A DNA stretch of 50,161 nucleotides from positions 1-50,161 of the forward strand of contig JADJXG010000002.1 in NCBI GenBank assembly GCA_016715965.1, in the 5' to 3' direction. Positions 38,690 to 46,729 of the stretch are shown here, piece by piece. The notes beneath the pieces were generated by a model. That model made no database searches, was not told where the DNA came from, and was given only the letters and a program-made list of their open reading frames with translations. Origin of the DNA: Saprospiraceae bacterium. GTDB taxonomy: Bacteria; Bacteroidota; Bacteroidia; Chitinophagales; Saprospiraceae. Every line of letters starts with the position of its first letter. Position 1 is the stretch's first letter. The translations under genes and the position numbers were made by a program.

Positions 38690-38969
38690 ACTCTATCTTT
38701 ATATCGTCTTCGACTGGTTTTTCTTCTGGTTTGTTATAGACGTTTTCAAAGAACAACGTCCAATATTTGTATTCGTTTTCAAGACTTTCCCTGTCTTCGT
38801 GTTTTGCTGATACCGAAGCGAAAAGTGCCGCATCTCTCCGAATTGACGACTCACGGATTGATGCTTCTTTTTTATCTATCGTACTTGATATAAACTTTTG
38901 TTTTTTCTCTAGACCAATCTTCGCCCCACTCTCTTTACTAAATGTTCTACCTTGATAATTTCCTTGCAT
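38670..38969 (-). CDS. Small early protein, 99 aa (variant B)
   Basis: Shares FSKESGAKIGLE with the gene at 1593-1844, then a Ser/Arg/Glu-rich helix (RESSIRRDAALFASVSAKHE) and YWTLFFENVYN. Overlaps the OB-like gene by 20 bases. Unknown. Confidence 0.72.
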   Translation of the reverse strand: MQGNYQGRTFSKESGAKIGLEKKQKFISSTIDKKEASIRESSIRRDAALFASVSAKHEDRESLENEYKYWTLFFENVYNKPEEKPVEDDIKIEYEQNTN

Positions 38970-38981
38970 AATTTTTTGTGT

Positions 38982-39212
38982 TTAACGACATTTAATTATT
39001 GTATCTATATAATTTCTAGAAATATAATCATTCTTGTCTCCTATATATTCACCTACCAAAAATATATATTCGCATTTTGAACTGTCATAGTTATAGTCAA
39101 GTAATTTTGTTGTAAACTCAGATATTTTATCTATAAAATCAGCAATAGATACACAACTAGTGTTATATACATATAAATCTTTCTCACTAATTTTTATTAT
39201 TCTTGCTTTCAT
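38982..39212 (-). CDS. Hypothetical protein, 76 aa
   Basis: MKARIIKISEKDLYVYNTSC and SIADFIDKISEFTTKLLDYN, and a C-terminus with EYIFLVGEYIG. A small alpha-beta protein, present only in variant B. Overlaps the next gene start by 26 bases. Confidence 0.6.
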   Translation of the reverse strand: MKARIIKISEKDLYVYNTSCVSIADFIDKISEFTTKLLDYNYDSSKCEYIFLVGEYIGDKNDYISRNYIDTIIKCR

Positions 39213-39486
39213 ACTCCTTTATTTCATATATCTCTTTTATTATCTCACGACCTTTTAGTGCGTTATCTTCTATTGCCTGTTCGACTCCGTTCATACATAT
39301 AGAGCAATCGCACCACTCATCCCACGGCTTACGACAGAGGTCTTGTCTCCGATGTTCCTCGGTCGCCATTTCAACGCACTCTTCCTCGGTCATTCCATTC
39401 CACATCCACTTGTCGTCATATCCATTCTCTCCATCGTCTTGTGTTAAATCCTGTTTTTCAAATTGTGCTTCGTTTATTGTTCTCAT
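39187..39486 (-). CDS. Early protein with DDGENGYD motif, 99 aa
   Basis: Started at ATG 39486 to match the broken homologue at 1851-2161 (DGxNGYD, MTEEECVEMA). Contains RKPWDEWCDCSICMNG, a Cys cluster in place of the zinc ribbon of the other copy, then an acidic helical end. Unknown. Confidence 0.65.
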   Translation of the reverse strand: MRTINEAQFEKQDLTQDDGENGYDDKWMWNGMTEEECVEMATEEHRRQDLCRKPWDEWCDCSICMNGVEQAIEDNALKGREIIKEIYEIKEYESKNNKN

Positions 39487-39509
39487 ATTATTTAAGTAGT
39501 TCGGTGGGG

Positions 39510-41015
39510 TTACCACTCCTCCACCCATTCGACATTTTTGAGTCCAAACATAGCGTCCTTTGCCTCTTTACAATCGGTGTGTCCGTCCATTTGGAGAAAA
39601 TACTCTCTGTTGGTGGAAGCGTCAAAGCAATTATAAAACGTAAGCGGTTTGTCCATGTTTTGCACCGTAAAGGTAATGAGTCTCATTGGTTTTCCTTTGT
39701 CATCGGTCTGCTCGTCAATCACTTTGAAATCTTTTAATGCTTTCATTTTGGACTTGTCCATCATTTCGTAGGCAATCCGCCGGTGTTCCGCGTTGTCTAT
39801 GGCAAACACTTCCTCTGCGGTGAGTGTATCTTTACGGATTTTATCCCACCATTCTTTTTCTAACTGTACGCCACGAATGTAATATTTTGAGTTCTTTCTT
39901 GTTTCTACTCTCTTTACAAGCCATTCTGGTATTTCGTTGGATATATACCATACTTTTTTTGTGTCTTTCCTATTTGCTCCCCACAATCTTTTTGCGAGCG
40001 ATAATGATATTTTGGAGTTAATGGAAAGATCTCCGCCAACGGATTTCAGTGCCGAGAGTTCAGCGTTGGAGTTAATGGAAAGGTATCCGCCAACGGATTT
40101 CAGTGCCGAGAGTTCAGCGTTGGAGTTAATGGAAAGGTATCCGCCAACGGATTTCAGTGCCGAGAGTTCAGCGTTGGAGTTAATGTAAAGGTATCCGCCA
40201 ACGGATTTCAGTGCCGAGAGTTCAGCGTTGGAGTAAATGGAAAGATATCCGCCAACGGATTCGAGTTTTGGTGCCGAGAGTTCAGCGTTGGAGTTAATGG
40301 AAAGATCTCCGCCAACGGATTCGAGTTTTGGTGCCGAGAGTTCAGCGTTGGAGTAAATGTAAAGGTATCCGCCAACGGATTTCAGTGCCGAGAGTTCAGC
40401 GTTGGAGTTAATGGAAAGGTATCCGCCAACGGATTTCAGTGCCGAGAGTTCAGCGTTGGAGTTAATGGAAAGGTATCCGCCAACGGATTTCAGTGCCGAG
40501 AGTTCAGCGTTGGAGTTAATGGAAAGGTATCCGCCAACGGATTTCAGTGCCGAGAGTTCAGCGTTGGAGTTAATGGAAAGGTATCCGCCAACGGATTTCA
40601 GTGCCGAGAGTTCAGCGTTGGAGTTAATGGAAAGGTATCCGCCAACGGATTTCAGTGCCGAGAGTTCAGCGTTGGAGTTAATGTAAAGATCTCCGCCAAC
40701 GGATTCGAGTTTTGGTGCCGAGAGTTCAGCGTTGGAGTAAATGTAAAGGTATCCGCCAACGGATTCGAGTTTTGGTGCCGAGAGTTCAGCGTTGGAGTAA
40801 ATGTAAAGGTATCCGCCAACGGATTCGAGTTTTGGTGCCGAGAGTTCAGCGTTGGAGTAAATGTAAAGGTATCCGCCAACGGATTTCAGTGCCGAGAGTT
40901 CAGCGTTGGAGTTAATGGAAAGGTATCCCGTAATTTCCTCTAGTTGAGAAAAATCTCTCAAATCTCCTTTTACTATTTCTAAATTTCCTTCGTATTTTTT
41001 TATTGGTGTGTTCAT
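39510..41015 (-). CDS. Solenoid repeat protein with SVGGYLSINSNAELSAL units
   Basis: 501 aa. Residues about 35-350 are 17 units of 18 aa (ALKSVGGYLSINSNAELS) or 20 aa (APKLESVGGYLYIYSNAELS), a right-handed beta-solenoid-like pattern related to leucine-rich BspA-like repeats. Each unit draws from the same small set of residues at the same sites (Y/D, S/Y, N/Y). The C-terminal third (KVWYISNEIPEWLVKRVE, RRIAYEMMDKSKMKALK) is like the DUF6745 fold, a catalytic-like or cap domain. Only in variant B; a probable anti-host or surface protein. Confidence 0.78.
   Translation of the reverse strand: MNTPIKKYEGNLEIVKGDLRDFSQLEEITGYLSINSNAELSALKSVGGYLYIYSNAELSAPKLESVGGYLYIYSNAELSAPKLESVGGYLYIYSNAELSAPKLESVGGDLYINSNAELSALKSVGGYLSINSNAELSALKSVGGYLSINSNAELSALKSVGGYLSINSNAELSALKSVGGYLSINSNAELSALKSVGGYLSINSNAELSALKSVGGYLYIYSNAELSAPKLESVGGDLSINSNAELSAPKLESVGGYLSIYSNAELSALKSVGGYLYINSNAELSALKSVGGYLSINSNAELSALKSVGGYLSINSNAELSALKSVGGDLSINSKISLSLAKRLWGANRKDTKKVWYISNEIPEWLVKRVETRKNSKYYIRGVQLEKEWWDKIRKDTLTAEEVFAIDNAEHRRIAYEMMDKSKMKALKDFKVIDEQTDDKGKPMRLITFTVQNMDKPLTFYNCFDASTNREYFLQMDGHTDCKEAKDAMFGLKNVEWVEEW
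40020..40925. repeat. 54/60-bp tandem repeats
   Basis: Seventeen units, most 54 bp, some with a TCGAG insertion giving 60 bp. Boundaries are perfect at nucleotide level, including synonymous sites, so expansion or homogenisation is recent. Confidence 0.88.
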
Positions 41016-41017
41016 AG

Positions 41018-41338
41018 TTAGTCAACAATTTGCTTTAATCCTTCTGCGACCTTCTCGTTTGCGCGAAGAAGTCTGTATGTTCCGTCGGGAAGTTTTGCTT
41101 TTTTGGTTCCTTTTCCTGTGCCGTGTTCGGCGTGAAAGAGTGTCGTGTTTTTTGCCACAAAATAACCGAACACATACTCGTTCTCGTTTTTGAGATAGAG
41201 TTTTCCGTTGTCAAATGTGTGGGGGTGTCCGTGCGAACCTTTAAGGAATTCCTTGCTGTCCGATTGTGTGAGACCTTTTGGGAGATTTTTGATTATCTCA
41301 AAGGCTATTTCTCCGTGCCTGTATGCTTTTGTTTTCAT
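41018..41338 (-). CDS. Conserved phage protein, RHGEIAFEI family
   Basis: 106 aa with KAYRHGEIAFEIIKNLPKGL, GSHGHPHTFDNGKLY and FVAKNTTLFHAEHGTGKG, then PDGTYRLLRANEKV. The order GH.H, KLY, T.L.H.EH is found in many phage and plasmid proteins without function, perhaps a metal site. It abuts the repeat gene with 2 bases between. Present only in variant B. Confidence 0.72.
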   Translation of the reverse strand: MKTKAYRHGEIAFEIIKNLPKGLTQSDSKEFLKGSHGHPHTFDNGKLYLKNENEYVFGYFVAKNTTLFHAEHGTGKGTKKAKLPDGTYRLLRANEKVAEGLKQIVD

Positions 41339-41520
41339 ATAGATTTATTTTTATATTTTTCCAACGATCTGATGAGTGCCCTAATAAGTTCCGACCTTGA
41401 TATGTTGTGCTCCTTTGCTTTTTGTTCGAGCGTTTCGATTTCTTTCTTCCCGAGACGAAAGGCGACCACTTGTCGCGCTTCCGTGGGAGGAAGAATGCCG
41501 AATATGAGTTTCTTATTCAT
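41335..41520 (-). CDS. Ribbon-helix-helix regulator (CopG/Arc-like)
   Basis: 61 aa from ATG 41520: MNKKLIFGILPPTEARQVVA, then FRLGKKEIETLEQKAKEHNI and SRSELIRALIRS. The beta strand VAFRLGK, turn helix and ISRSELIR helix fit an RHH DNA-binding dimer. As first gene behind the DnaA-box promoter it may repress its own operon. Confidence 0.78.
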   Translation of the reverse strand: MNKKLIFGILPPTEARQVVAFRLGKKEIETLEQKAKEHNISRSELIRALIRSLEKYKNKSI

Positions 41521-41527
41521 GGTATTA

Positions 41528-41680
41528 AAATAGTGGTTTGCTTTCGTTCCAGTGGGCAATTAAGTGTGTCTGGTAGCTCGTTTGTTCCTTACTCGCTATC
41601 GTTACACGCCACACTTCAATATAAGCATATTTTAATGCGGATTACAAGAGGAAACTGTGGATAACTTTGAGTGGAAATCC
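41528..41680 (-). promoter_or_regulatory. Early promoter and conserved leader, variant B
   Basis: Minus strand: TTGTAA (41647-41642), 17 bp, TTATAT (41624-41619), DnaA box 41656-41664. About 95 nt of leader to ATG 41520 is the same as in 2163-2260. Identity of promoter, leader and last codons of the nuclease gene marks a recombination block. Confidence 0.78.
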
Positions 41681-42177
41681 CTCAGTGTCTGCTGTATAAA
41701 CTCCCACCTTTCTTCACTTGGAGTGAATGGTTTGTGGGTTATATCAAAAGGAGATTCTAATATTGCGTAATATACTGGTAAATTAGTGGCTCGATGTTCG
41801 CACTCCAACTGATACTCATAAGAAGTATAATCTCCACTCACAATGTATTTCGTTTCCTCGACCCTGTCTTTTAATACAAAATCTGGTTTTACCACCACCA
41901 CAAAATCATCAATCTTCAATTCATACTTAGGATTCCAAACGTGTTCTATCTTGTTGTATTCAAGGATGTCGTGGTAGATTCTTTCAAGTGCGTTTCCCGT
42001 GATGACATTTCTACAACTCTGTAGATTCATTTCTCTCTTTTCAAAGAAGTTTTCCGGCGTGAGCCACCCGCCAATAATAGATTTCACATCCGAAGCCCAG
42101 TAGCGTCCTTTTTGTCTTGTACGTTCTTCATCAAAAGCCCTATTCGCAAAGTTTTTAATCAGTTCGTTCTTGTTCAT
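41632..42177 (-). CDS. Cas4/RecB-like nuclease, variant B
   Basis: 181 aa, homologue of 2274-2828: VVKPDFVLKDRVEETKYIV (catalytic D and E-x-K), YEYQLECEHRATNLP. About 70% identical to it by eye in the first 140 residues, identical in the last few. It overlaps the resolvase-like gene by 23 bases. Confidence 0.78.
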   Translation of the reverse strand: MNKNELIKNFANRAFDEERTRQKGRYWASDVKSIIGGWLTPENFFEKREMNLQSCRNVITGNALERIYHDILEYNKIEHVWNPKYELKIDDFVVVVKPDFVLKDRVEETKYIVSGDYTSYEYQLECEHRATNLPVYYAILESPFDITHKPFTPSEERWEFIQQTLRDFHSKLSTVSSCNPH

Positions 42178-42547
42178 AGTATCCGTGTAGGTCTTTGATT
42201 ATCCGTGCGAATGTTTCTGGTGACATTGCGACTATAGTCCCAGTTCTTTTATCTCCTTTCTCTTGTTTTGTGATATAGCAAATGCTTCCCCACTTTCCAT
42301 ACTGCTTTCCCTTTTCGTCGTGTTCTCTTACTATCTCCATAACATTTGGGTGTGCCATTTTCTTTGATTCGAGGAAGTAGTTATCAAGGAAACAAAATCC
42401 ACCGCCACGCCTTACCACGTCTCCCACCAATATCTTCTTTCCCGCTTCTACACCGCCCACCCTTACATAATCTAAACCAAGTGTCTTTGAGAGAAACTTT
42501 GCAAATTCCACTTCCCCATCGTAACCTTTGCGTGTGTTATACGACAT
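42155..42547 (-). CDS. Resolvase-like/VRR-type nuclease, variant B
   Basis: 130 aa, homologue of 2782-3189: GEVEFAKFLSKTLG, VEAGKKILVGDVV, FLDNYFLESKKM, with the same proposed active-site residues. It ends in GYYEQERTD where the other copy has a longer tail. Confidence 0.7.
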   Translation of the reverse strand: MSYNTRKGYDGEVEFAKFLSKTLGLDYVRVGGVEAGKKILVGDVVRRGGGFCFLDNYFLESKKMAHPNVMEIVREHDEKGKQYGKWGSICYITKQEKGDKRTGTIVAMSPETFARIIKDLHGYYEQERTD

Positions 42548-42741
42548 TATATTTTTAATCCCTCTTCTGAATCTCTCCTTACTAATATATCCCAGTCTGG
42601 TTCATTTTCGTTCTTCTTTTCTGTTCTCTTAAAACAAACTATCTTTATTTTTTCTCCATTTATGATGAGTTCTCCACCGAGATATTCCCCACCATCTCTA
42701 TTTTTCCTCGACCACAAGGCACCAAATTTTCTATTTTCCAT
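42547..42741 (-). CDS. Small phage protein, LW..K...GGEL family (variant B)
   Basis: 64 aa; KFGALWSRKNRDGGEYLGGE, then NGEKIKIVCFKR and PDWDILVRR. Homologue of 3597-3806. Here it lies downstream of the MTKKEYIQAII gene, the reverse of the other arm. Confidence 0.75.
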   Translation of the reverse strand: MENRKFGALWSRKNRDGGEYLGGELIINGEKIKIVCFKRTEKKNENEPDWDILVRRDSEEGLKI

Positions 42742-42743
42742 AA

Positions 42744-43007
42744 TTATTCAAATTGCCACCTTCTTTTTTGTTCCTCAACCTTTTTCTCTTTCATGTACCT
42801 CGGCATCGCAAAATACAACTGAGACATAGTGAGTGGCTTTGAGTGTTTTTTGAGCCACTCGGCACCTCCGATTATTTCTTCGTCCGAGTATTGGTTCATA
42901 AGTTTTGCTGTCCAAATATTTCGTGAGCGAACGCTATCAATAAGTTCTACTTCCCATATTTGCGACACGCCTTCAATAATCGCTTGTATGTATTCCTTCT
43001 TTGTCAT
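42744..43007 (-). CDS. Conserved early protein, 87 aa (MTKKEYIQAII, variant B)
   Basis: Homologue of 3331-3597: MTKKEYIQAIIEGVSQIWEV, YSDEEIIGGAEWLKKH, LYFAMPRYMKEKK, KRRWQF. Overlaps the helicase stop as ATGA. Confidence 0.78.
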   Translation of the reverse strand: MTKKEYIQAIIEGVSQIWEVELIDSVRSRNIWTAKLMNQYSDEEIIGGAEWLKKHSKPLTMSQLYFAMPRYMKEKKVEEQKRRWQFE

Positions 43008-43765
43008 AGTTCATAAAACATTTTTTCCTTGAAATTATACTCAACCTTCACATAACCCAACTTCCCACCGCGTCTGTTTTTATCAACATACACCTTGCTC
43101 CTGTTACTCCATTGGTGTTCCCCATCCTCGTCCTGTTCCTTGGATTTTAGCCGCGAGATAAACATAACACCGAAACTCTCGCCCGCTATCATTTGTGAGC
43201 CCCTCAGATTATCAAGTGACGGTCTTGAAATGTCTTGTGTTTCTTTTTTGAGGTGAGTTATAAGGAATAAAGCCACATCCTGCCTTATCACCATTTCCTT
43301 CAGGTATCTCATAACATAATCAACTACCTGAACCTGACTTGATACCGCCACATTCGTGAGATATTGGAGGTGGTCAAGCATCACAATCCTAGTTCCATAT
43401 TCTTTCTTCGCTTTCATTATCATACTTTCAAGCCACATCATTCGCTCTCCAGACTTTGCTCTCGTTGGGATACTTTTTGGAAGATGGAAGAGTGGAACAT
43501 CGTCACCAAACATTTCCATGAACGATTGTGGTTCCATTTCGCACGAAAACCACATACAGGGGTAGGTTTGCGCGAGGTCTTTTGTAAGTGATATGAGGAA
43601 CGTGGTTTTTCCTGCTCCGGGAAATGCACCGAGCGTATAAATCTCACCTCCGTAGAAACCACCAAAAATGTCGTCAAGTTTGGGGAAGTTCTGGAAGTGC
43701 ATCTTCTCTCTCGGAGGGAGTTTCTTTATTTCCTCGTTGAGTTCGTGTGATGTTATTATTTTCAT
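43004..43765 (-). CDS. DnaB-like helicase, variant B
   Basis: 253 aa. Identical to 3803-4564 up to about codon 147 (Walker A GAFPGAGKTT, Walker B RIVMLDHL), then diverged in the last 100 residues (for example MVIRQDVALFLITHLKK and ISRLKSKEQDEDGEHQW). A recombination event inside the gene or gene conversion explains the sharp boundary. Confidence 0.85.
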   Translation of the reverse strand: MKIITSHELNEEIKKLPPREKMHFQNFPKLDDIFGGFYGGEIYTLGAFPGAGKTTFLISLTKDLAQTYPCMWFSCEMEPQSFMEMFGDDVPLFHLPKSIPTRAKSGERMMWLESMIMKAKKEYGTRIVMLDHLQYLTNVAVSSQVQVVDYVMRYLKEMVIRQDVALFLITHLKKETQDISRPSLDNLRGSQMIAGESFGVMFISRLKSKEQDEDGEHQWSNRSKVYVDKNRRGGKLGYVKVEYNFKEKMFYEL

Positions 43766-43792
43766 ATTTTTGTAAATCGGTTCTTACTCATA

Positions 43793-43838
43793 CCCCCAAC
43801 ACATTAGCGCGTATTACTCTCGAAGTATACGTTGGGGG
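43793..43838 (-). promoter_or_regulatory. Hairpin leader before the helicase, copy 2
   Basis: CCCCCAAC (43793-43800) with GTTGGGGG (43831-43838), identical to 4591-4636. Confidence 0.5.
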
Positions 43839-43851
43839 CATTGCAAAGAAT

Positions 43852-44049
43852 CTATTCAGCCCTCTTTGTCCTCTGCCGGTATTCAATGTGCATAAAAGGA
43901 AACTTTTTTCTCGCCTTTGACGCCTTACTGAACTTTCTATCACAATCCGAACAACAATTTCCAAGATTTTCGTGTTCTCTTTCTGTGTGTGAAAATGGTT
44001 TTCTACAAAAAGCGCACAGTCCATCTATCTTTTCAATATTTCCATTCAT
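43852..44049 (-). CDS. Zinc-ribbon mini-protein, 65 aa (copy 2)
   Basis: Identical to the product of 4651-4848: CAFC and CSDC Cys pairs and a lysine-rich tail. It is part of the block 43331-45225 that matches 4130-6024 with only small indels. Unknown function. Confidence 0.72.
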   Translation of the reverse strand: MNGNIEKIDGLCAFCRKPFSHTEREHENLGNCCSDCDRKFSKASKARKKFPFMHIEYRQRTKRAE

Positions 44050-44240
44050 TTAGTTTTTAGTTCTAGTATAAACTTCCTCTTACACATCGCACATTGGTAG
44101 CAATTTTCGGTGCTTGTTTTCGTTTCGTCTCGCGTGAGATGGTACAGTTTGTGCTTGTTAGACTTTTCTGGGTAGAAATCACACCGAATATCTGGAGGAA
44201 ACCACCTAAAATCCTCTTCGTTGTATATCAGTTTATCCAT
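44046..44240 (-). CDS. Zinc-ribbon mini-protein, 64 aa (copy 2)
   Basis: Identical to 4845-5039: FRWFPPDIRCDFYP and CYQCAMCKRKF. ATGA overlap with the next gene as before. Confidence 0.7.
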   Translation of the reverse strand: MDKLIYNEEDFRWFPPDIRCDFYPEKSNKHKLYHLTRDETKTSTENCYQCAMCKRKFILELKTK

Positions 44241-44246
44241 GTATTT

Positions 44247-44402
44247 TTATCGTACTTCGTACCTTTTACATCCATAGCATATCTGCGTGAGTGCGTCGTG
44301 AAACGTGGAGTAAATCGCCTGTTGGGTATGCCGTCCTTCGCAGTCTTGAATGTGTTTCCGCACTTCTTCTTGTGTTTCGCAGTGTTCGTATTCTAGTGTC
44401 AT
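44247..44402 (-). CDS. Small early protein MTLEYEHCETQEEV, 51 aa (copy 2)
   Basis: Same protein as 5032-5202 but with one T less in the TTTT run, so it ends CYGCKRYEVR at 44247. This shorter form, with spacing of seven bases to the next gene, looks more natural. Confidence 0.65.
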   Translation of the reverse strand: MTLEYEHCETQEEVRKHIQDCEGRHTQQAIYSTFHDALTQICYGCKRYEVR

Positions 44403-45194
44403 ATTTTTTCGTAAACATACAAGACTCCATCGACATCGCCAAGCAATCCGTATCCTTTTTGCCACACTTCCATTCTTTTCTTTATGTGTATTCTATGTTT
44501 CGACTCAAAATTCCAGTTAGATACGAGTGCTCTTGAATATAGAGCGGCATCCCCAGCGGCAGCCCAAGCGGCAGCCCAAGCGGCAGCCCAAGCGGCAGCC
44601 CTAGCGGCAGCCCAAGCGGCGTCCCTAGTGGCGTCCCTAACGGCAGCCCAAGCGGCGTCCCTAGCGGCGTCCCTAGCGGCAGCCCCAGCGGCATCCCTAG
44701 CGGCGTCCCTAGCGGCAGCCCCAGCGGCATCCCTAGCGGCATCCAAAGCGGCAGCCCCAGCGGCATTCAAAGCGTCATCCCGAGCGGCATCCTCAGCGGC
44801 AGACCGAGTCTCAAATAATTTCCACTCTTTTTTTGGCTTTCCGTCTGGTTTCAACCATGCTATTGATTTAAGCGTTTCAATCCATCCCTCAACATCGTTC
44901 CACCATTTAGGATGCGGAACCTCCTTCAAGAGTCTTGCTCTCCTTACCACACACTTATCACCATCCCACGAAATTATATCCTCTACCTCTGCTTCGTAGT
45001 TTTGCATCCCAACCTGTACCACATAAAGGTTTCTTCGTGAGATGAAGTCCGCGTTCGCAAATCTTCAAATCTCCCTTTACCTCGTGCCATTCTCCAGGAA
45101 TCCATTTATTGCCTTTCTTGGTTGGTAACGACCACTTCAAATCCCCACCATGACAGGACCTTCCATCTACGAGTATTTTATAAAGTTTATCCAT
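44399..45194 (-). pseudogene. Ala-rich 12-bp repeat protein, frameshifted (copy 2)
   Basis: Same gene as 5199-5992. Here the junctions after DGKPKK and after HIKK are intact (PKKEWKLFETRS; IKKRMEVWQKGYGLLGDVDG to the stop at 44399), but the frame breaks near 45015-45030 after LTKKP, where AAAA has become AAA and a GTG is lost. Joining the two copies gives a complete protein of about 264 aa: N-terminal domain, Ala-rich rod and a VDGVLYVYE tail. Confidence 0.65.
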
Positions 45195-45197
45195 AAT

Positions 45198-45425
45198 TTA
45201 AAACGATTCTTCGACTAACTTTTTTTTGTACCATTCAGGGAATCCAGAGCGTGCGGTTCTCAACAACTCTCCGCTAAATTCTTTCCACAAAAACTCTTTT
45301 ATGTTTTCCTTTTCTTCTTCGATGTCGTTCTCGAAATATACACACCCACCCACAAAATCACCTTCTATTTTTGTTTTGGTTTTGGCGTGGTTATCCCTCA
45401 ACAATCTCACCCTCGACCACTTCAC
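45198..45425 (-). CDS. Fusion fragment carrying part of the repeat protein N-terminus
   Basis: 75 aa from a GTG start with AAAGGAGGTG nearby. Contains KTKIEGDFVGGCVYFENDIE, the same as residues 17-36 of the 46524 protein, because a 63-bp perfect direct repeat lies at 45318-45380 and 46417-46479. The rest is KENIKEFLWKEFSGELLRTA, then a basic C-terminus. It looks like the product of a recombination or duplication; expression is uncertain. Confidence 0.5.
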   Translation of the reverse strand: MKWSRVRLLRDNHAKTKTKIEGDFVGGCVYFENDIEEEKENIKEFLWKEFSGELLRTARSGFPEWYKKKLVEESF

Positions 45426-46524
45426 CTCCTTTTAGTTTTATCTTCACCGTTTTCTTTGTTTCGTTCGGGAGTCCAATCTCCTTTACCTTTCCATACTTCA
45501 CATCACCGCTTACAAATTTTCCGCACTGGAGTGTCTCTTCTTCTTCTGATGTCTCACGCCATTCGCACACGCCAATGAACACTTTTCCAGTTACAGTATA
45601 TTTTCCTACGACATTAGAGCCAAGAGATATTCTACTTGAGTCTGCGGTTAAATCACCTCCGACTTTCTGCGACCCTCCGACTTTCTGCCACTCTCCGACT
45701 TCCTGCGACCCTCCGACTTTCTGCGACCCTCCGACTTCCTGCCACTCTCCGACTTTCTGCCACTCTCCGACTTCCTGCCACCCTCCGACTTTCTGCGACC
45801 CTCCGACTTTCTGCGACCCTACGACTTCCTGCCACTCTCCGACTTTCTGCCACTCTCCGACTTCCTGCGACCCTCCGACTTTCTGCGACCCTCCGACTTT
45901 CTGCGACCCTCCGACTTCCTGCAACCCTCCGACTTTCTGCCACTCTCCGACTTTCTGCCACTCTCCGACTTTCTGCCACTCTCCGACTTCCTGCGACCAT
46001 CCAACTTCCTGCGACCCTCCGACTTTCTGCGACCCTACGACTTCCTGCCACTCTCCGACTTTCTGCCACTCTCCGACTTTCTGCGACCCTCCGACTTCCT
46101 GCCACTCTCCGACTTTCTGCCACTCTCCGACTTTCTGCGACCCTCCGACTTTCTGCGACCCTCCGACTTCCTGCCACTCTCCGACTTTCTGCCACTCTCC
46201 GACTTCCTGCCACTCTCCGACTTTCTGCCACTCTCCGACTTCCTGCCACCCTCCGACTTTCTGCCACTCTCCGACTTTCTGCGACCCTCCGACTTTCTGC
46301 GACCCTCCGACTTTCTGCGACCCTCCGACCCTATCGCTCTTCTCAACAACATAATCCTTATGGACATAAATACTTTTTTCAGCATACACTCTTCCTGCGT
46401 ACAAAGAACCAGTAATTTCGATGTCGTTCTCGAAATATACACACCCACCCACAAAATCACCTTCTATTTTTGTTTTGGTGATAACTTCGTACTCTATGCC
46501 GCCTATGTTTTTTGTTGTTTTCAT
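45391..46524 (-). CDS. VGGSQK hexapeptide-repeat protein
   Basis: 377 aa. Front: IEGDFVGGCVYFENDIEITG and AGRVYAEKSIYVHKDYVVE, reminiscent of a polymer-forming (bactofilin-like) beta-solenoid. Middle: about 37 hexapeptides of the set VGGSQK, VGEWQK, VGEWQE, VGGWQE, where the third and fourth residues (G-S, E-W, G-W) and the last (K/E) shuffle in a combinatorial way. End: SGDVKYGKVKEIGLPNETKK and KLKGGEVVEGEIVEG. The 18-bp unit is stop-free in every frame. Replaces the LASSG gene of variant A at the same locus. Confidence 0.72.
   Translation of the reverse strand: MKTTKNIGGIEYEVITKTKIEGDFVGGCVYFENDIEITGSLYAGRVYAEKSIYVHKDYVVEKSDRVGGSQKVGGSQKVGGSQKVGEWQKVGGWQEVGEWQKVGEWQEVGEWQKVGEWQEVGGSQKVGGSQKVGEWQKVGEWQEVGGSQKVGEWQKVGEWQEVVGSQKVGGSQEVGWSQEVGEWQKVGEWQKVGEWQKVGGLQEVGGSQKVGGSQKVGGSQEVGEWQKVGEWQEVVGSQKVGGSQKVGGWQEVGEWQKVGEWQEVGGSQKVGGSQEVGEWQKVGGSQKVGGDLTADSSRISLGSNVVGKYTVTGKVFIGVCEWRETSEEEETLQCGKFVSGDVKYGKVKEIGLPNETKKTVKIKLKGGEVVEGEIVEG
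45655..46330. repeat. 18-bp tandem repeats
   Basis: About 37 units of CCGACTTTCTGCGACCCT and close variants (CACT for GACC, TTCC for TTTC). Many open frames arise in all six frames; only the minus-strand VGGSQK frame continues into non-repeat domains at both ends. Confidence 0.85.
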
Positions 46525-46661
46525 ATTGTTATTTTTTTATCTTTTTGTTTGTGCCAAAATGCGATTTCTTGTGCTTTGTTTAGTGTCGCATCGGCTACTT
46601 TTTGTTTCCTTTCGTCCCTATTGCAAATATTTTTGGGAATGATTTTATTTTGTACATACAT
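46521..46661 (-). CDS. Small early protein, 46 aa
   Basis: From ATG 46661: MYVQNKIIPKNICNRDERKQ, KVADATLNKAQEIAFWHKQK, DKKITI. Its stop overlaps the next start as ATGA. A second ATG at 46657 lies exactly 6 nt after the -10, as in other leaderless genes, but opens only a 20-codon frame, so a one-base indel near the start may hide the true N-terminus. Confidence 0.5.
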   Translation of the reverse strand: MYVQNKIIPKNICNRDERKQKVADATLNKAQEIAFWHKQKDKKITI

Positions 46662-46663
46662 CT

Positions 46664-46710
46664 ATCTAAGCATATTTTGGTGTTTTTTTCAATAGGTTAG
46701 GTGTGGATAA
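46664..46710 (-). promoter_or_regulatory. Early leftward promoter with DnaA box, variant B
   Basis: Minus strand: -35 TTGAAA (46692-46687), 17 bp, -10 TTAGAT (46669-46664) within TATGCTTAGAT, DnaA box at 46702-46710. Counterpart of 6941-6987. Confidence 0.75.
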
Positions 46711-46729
46711 GTGGTGGGTTTTCCGAAAG

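Noticed and set aside
39937..40915. Plus-strand repeat frames opposite the solenoid gene
   Set aside because: Mirror frames of 54/60-bp units.
45655..46330. CRISPR array
   Set aside because: Units are 18 bp, contiguous, without unique spacers, and coding on the minus strand.
45371..46415. Long plus-strand open frames in the 18-bp repeats
   Set aside because: Stop-free repeats open every frame; only the minus-strand frame extends into unique domains.
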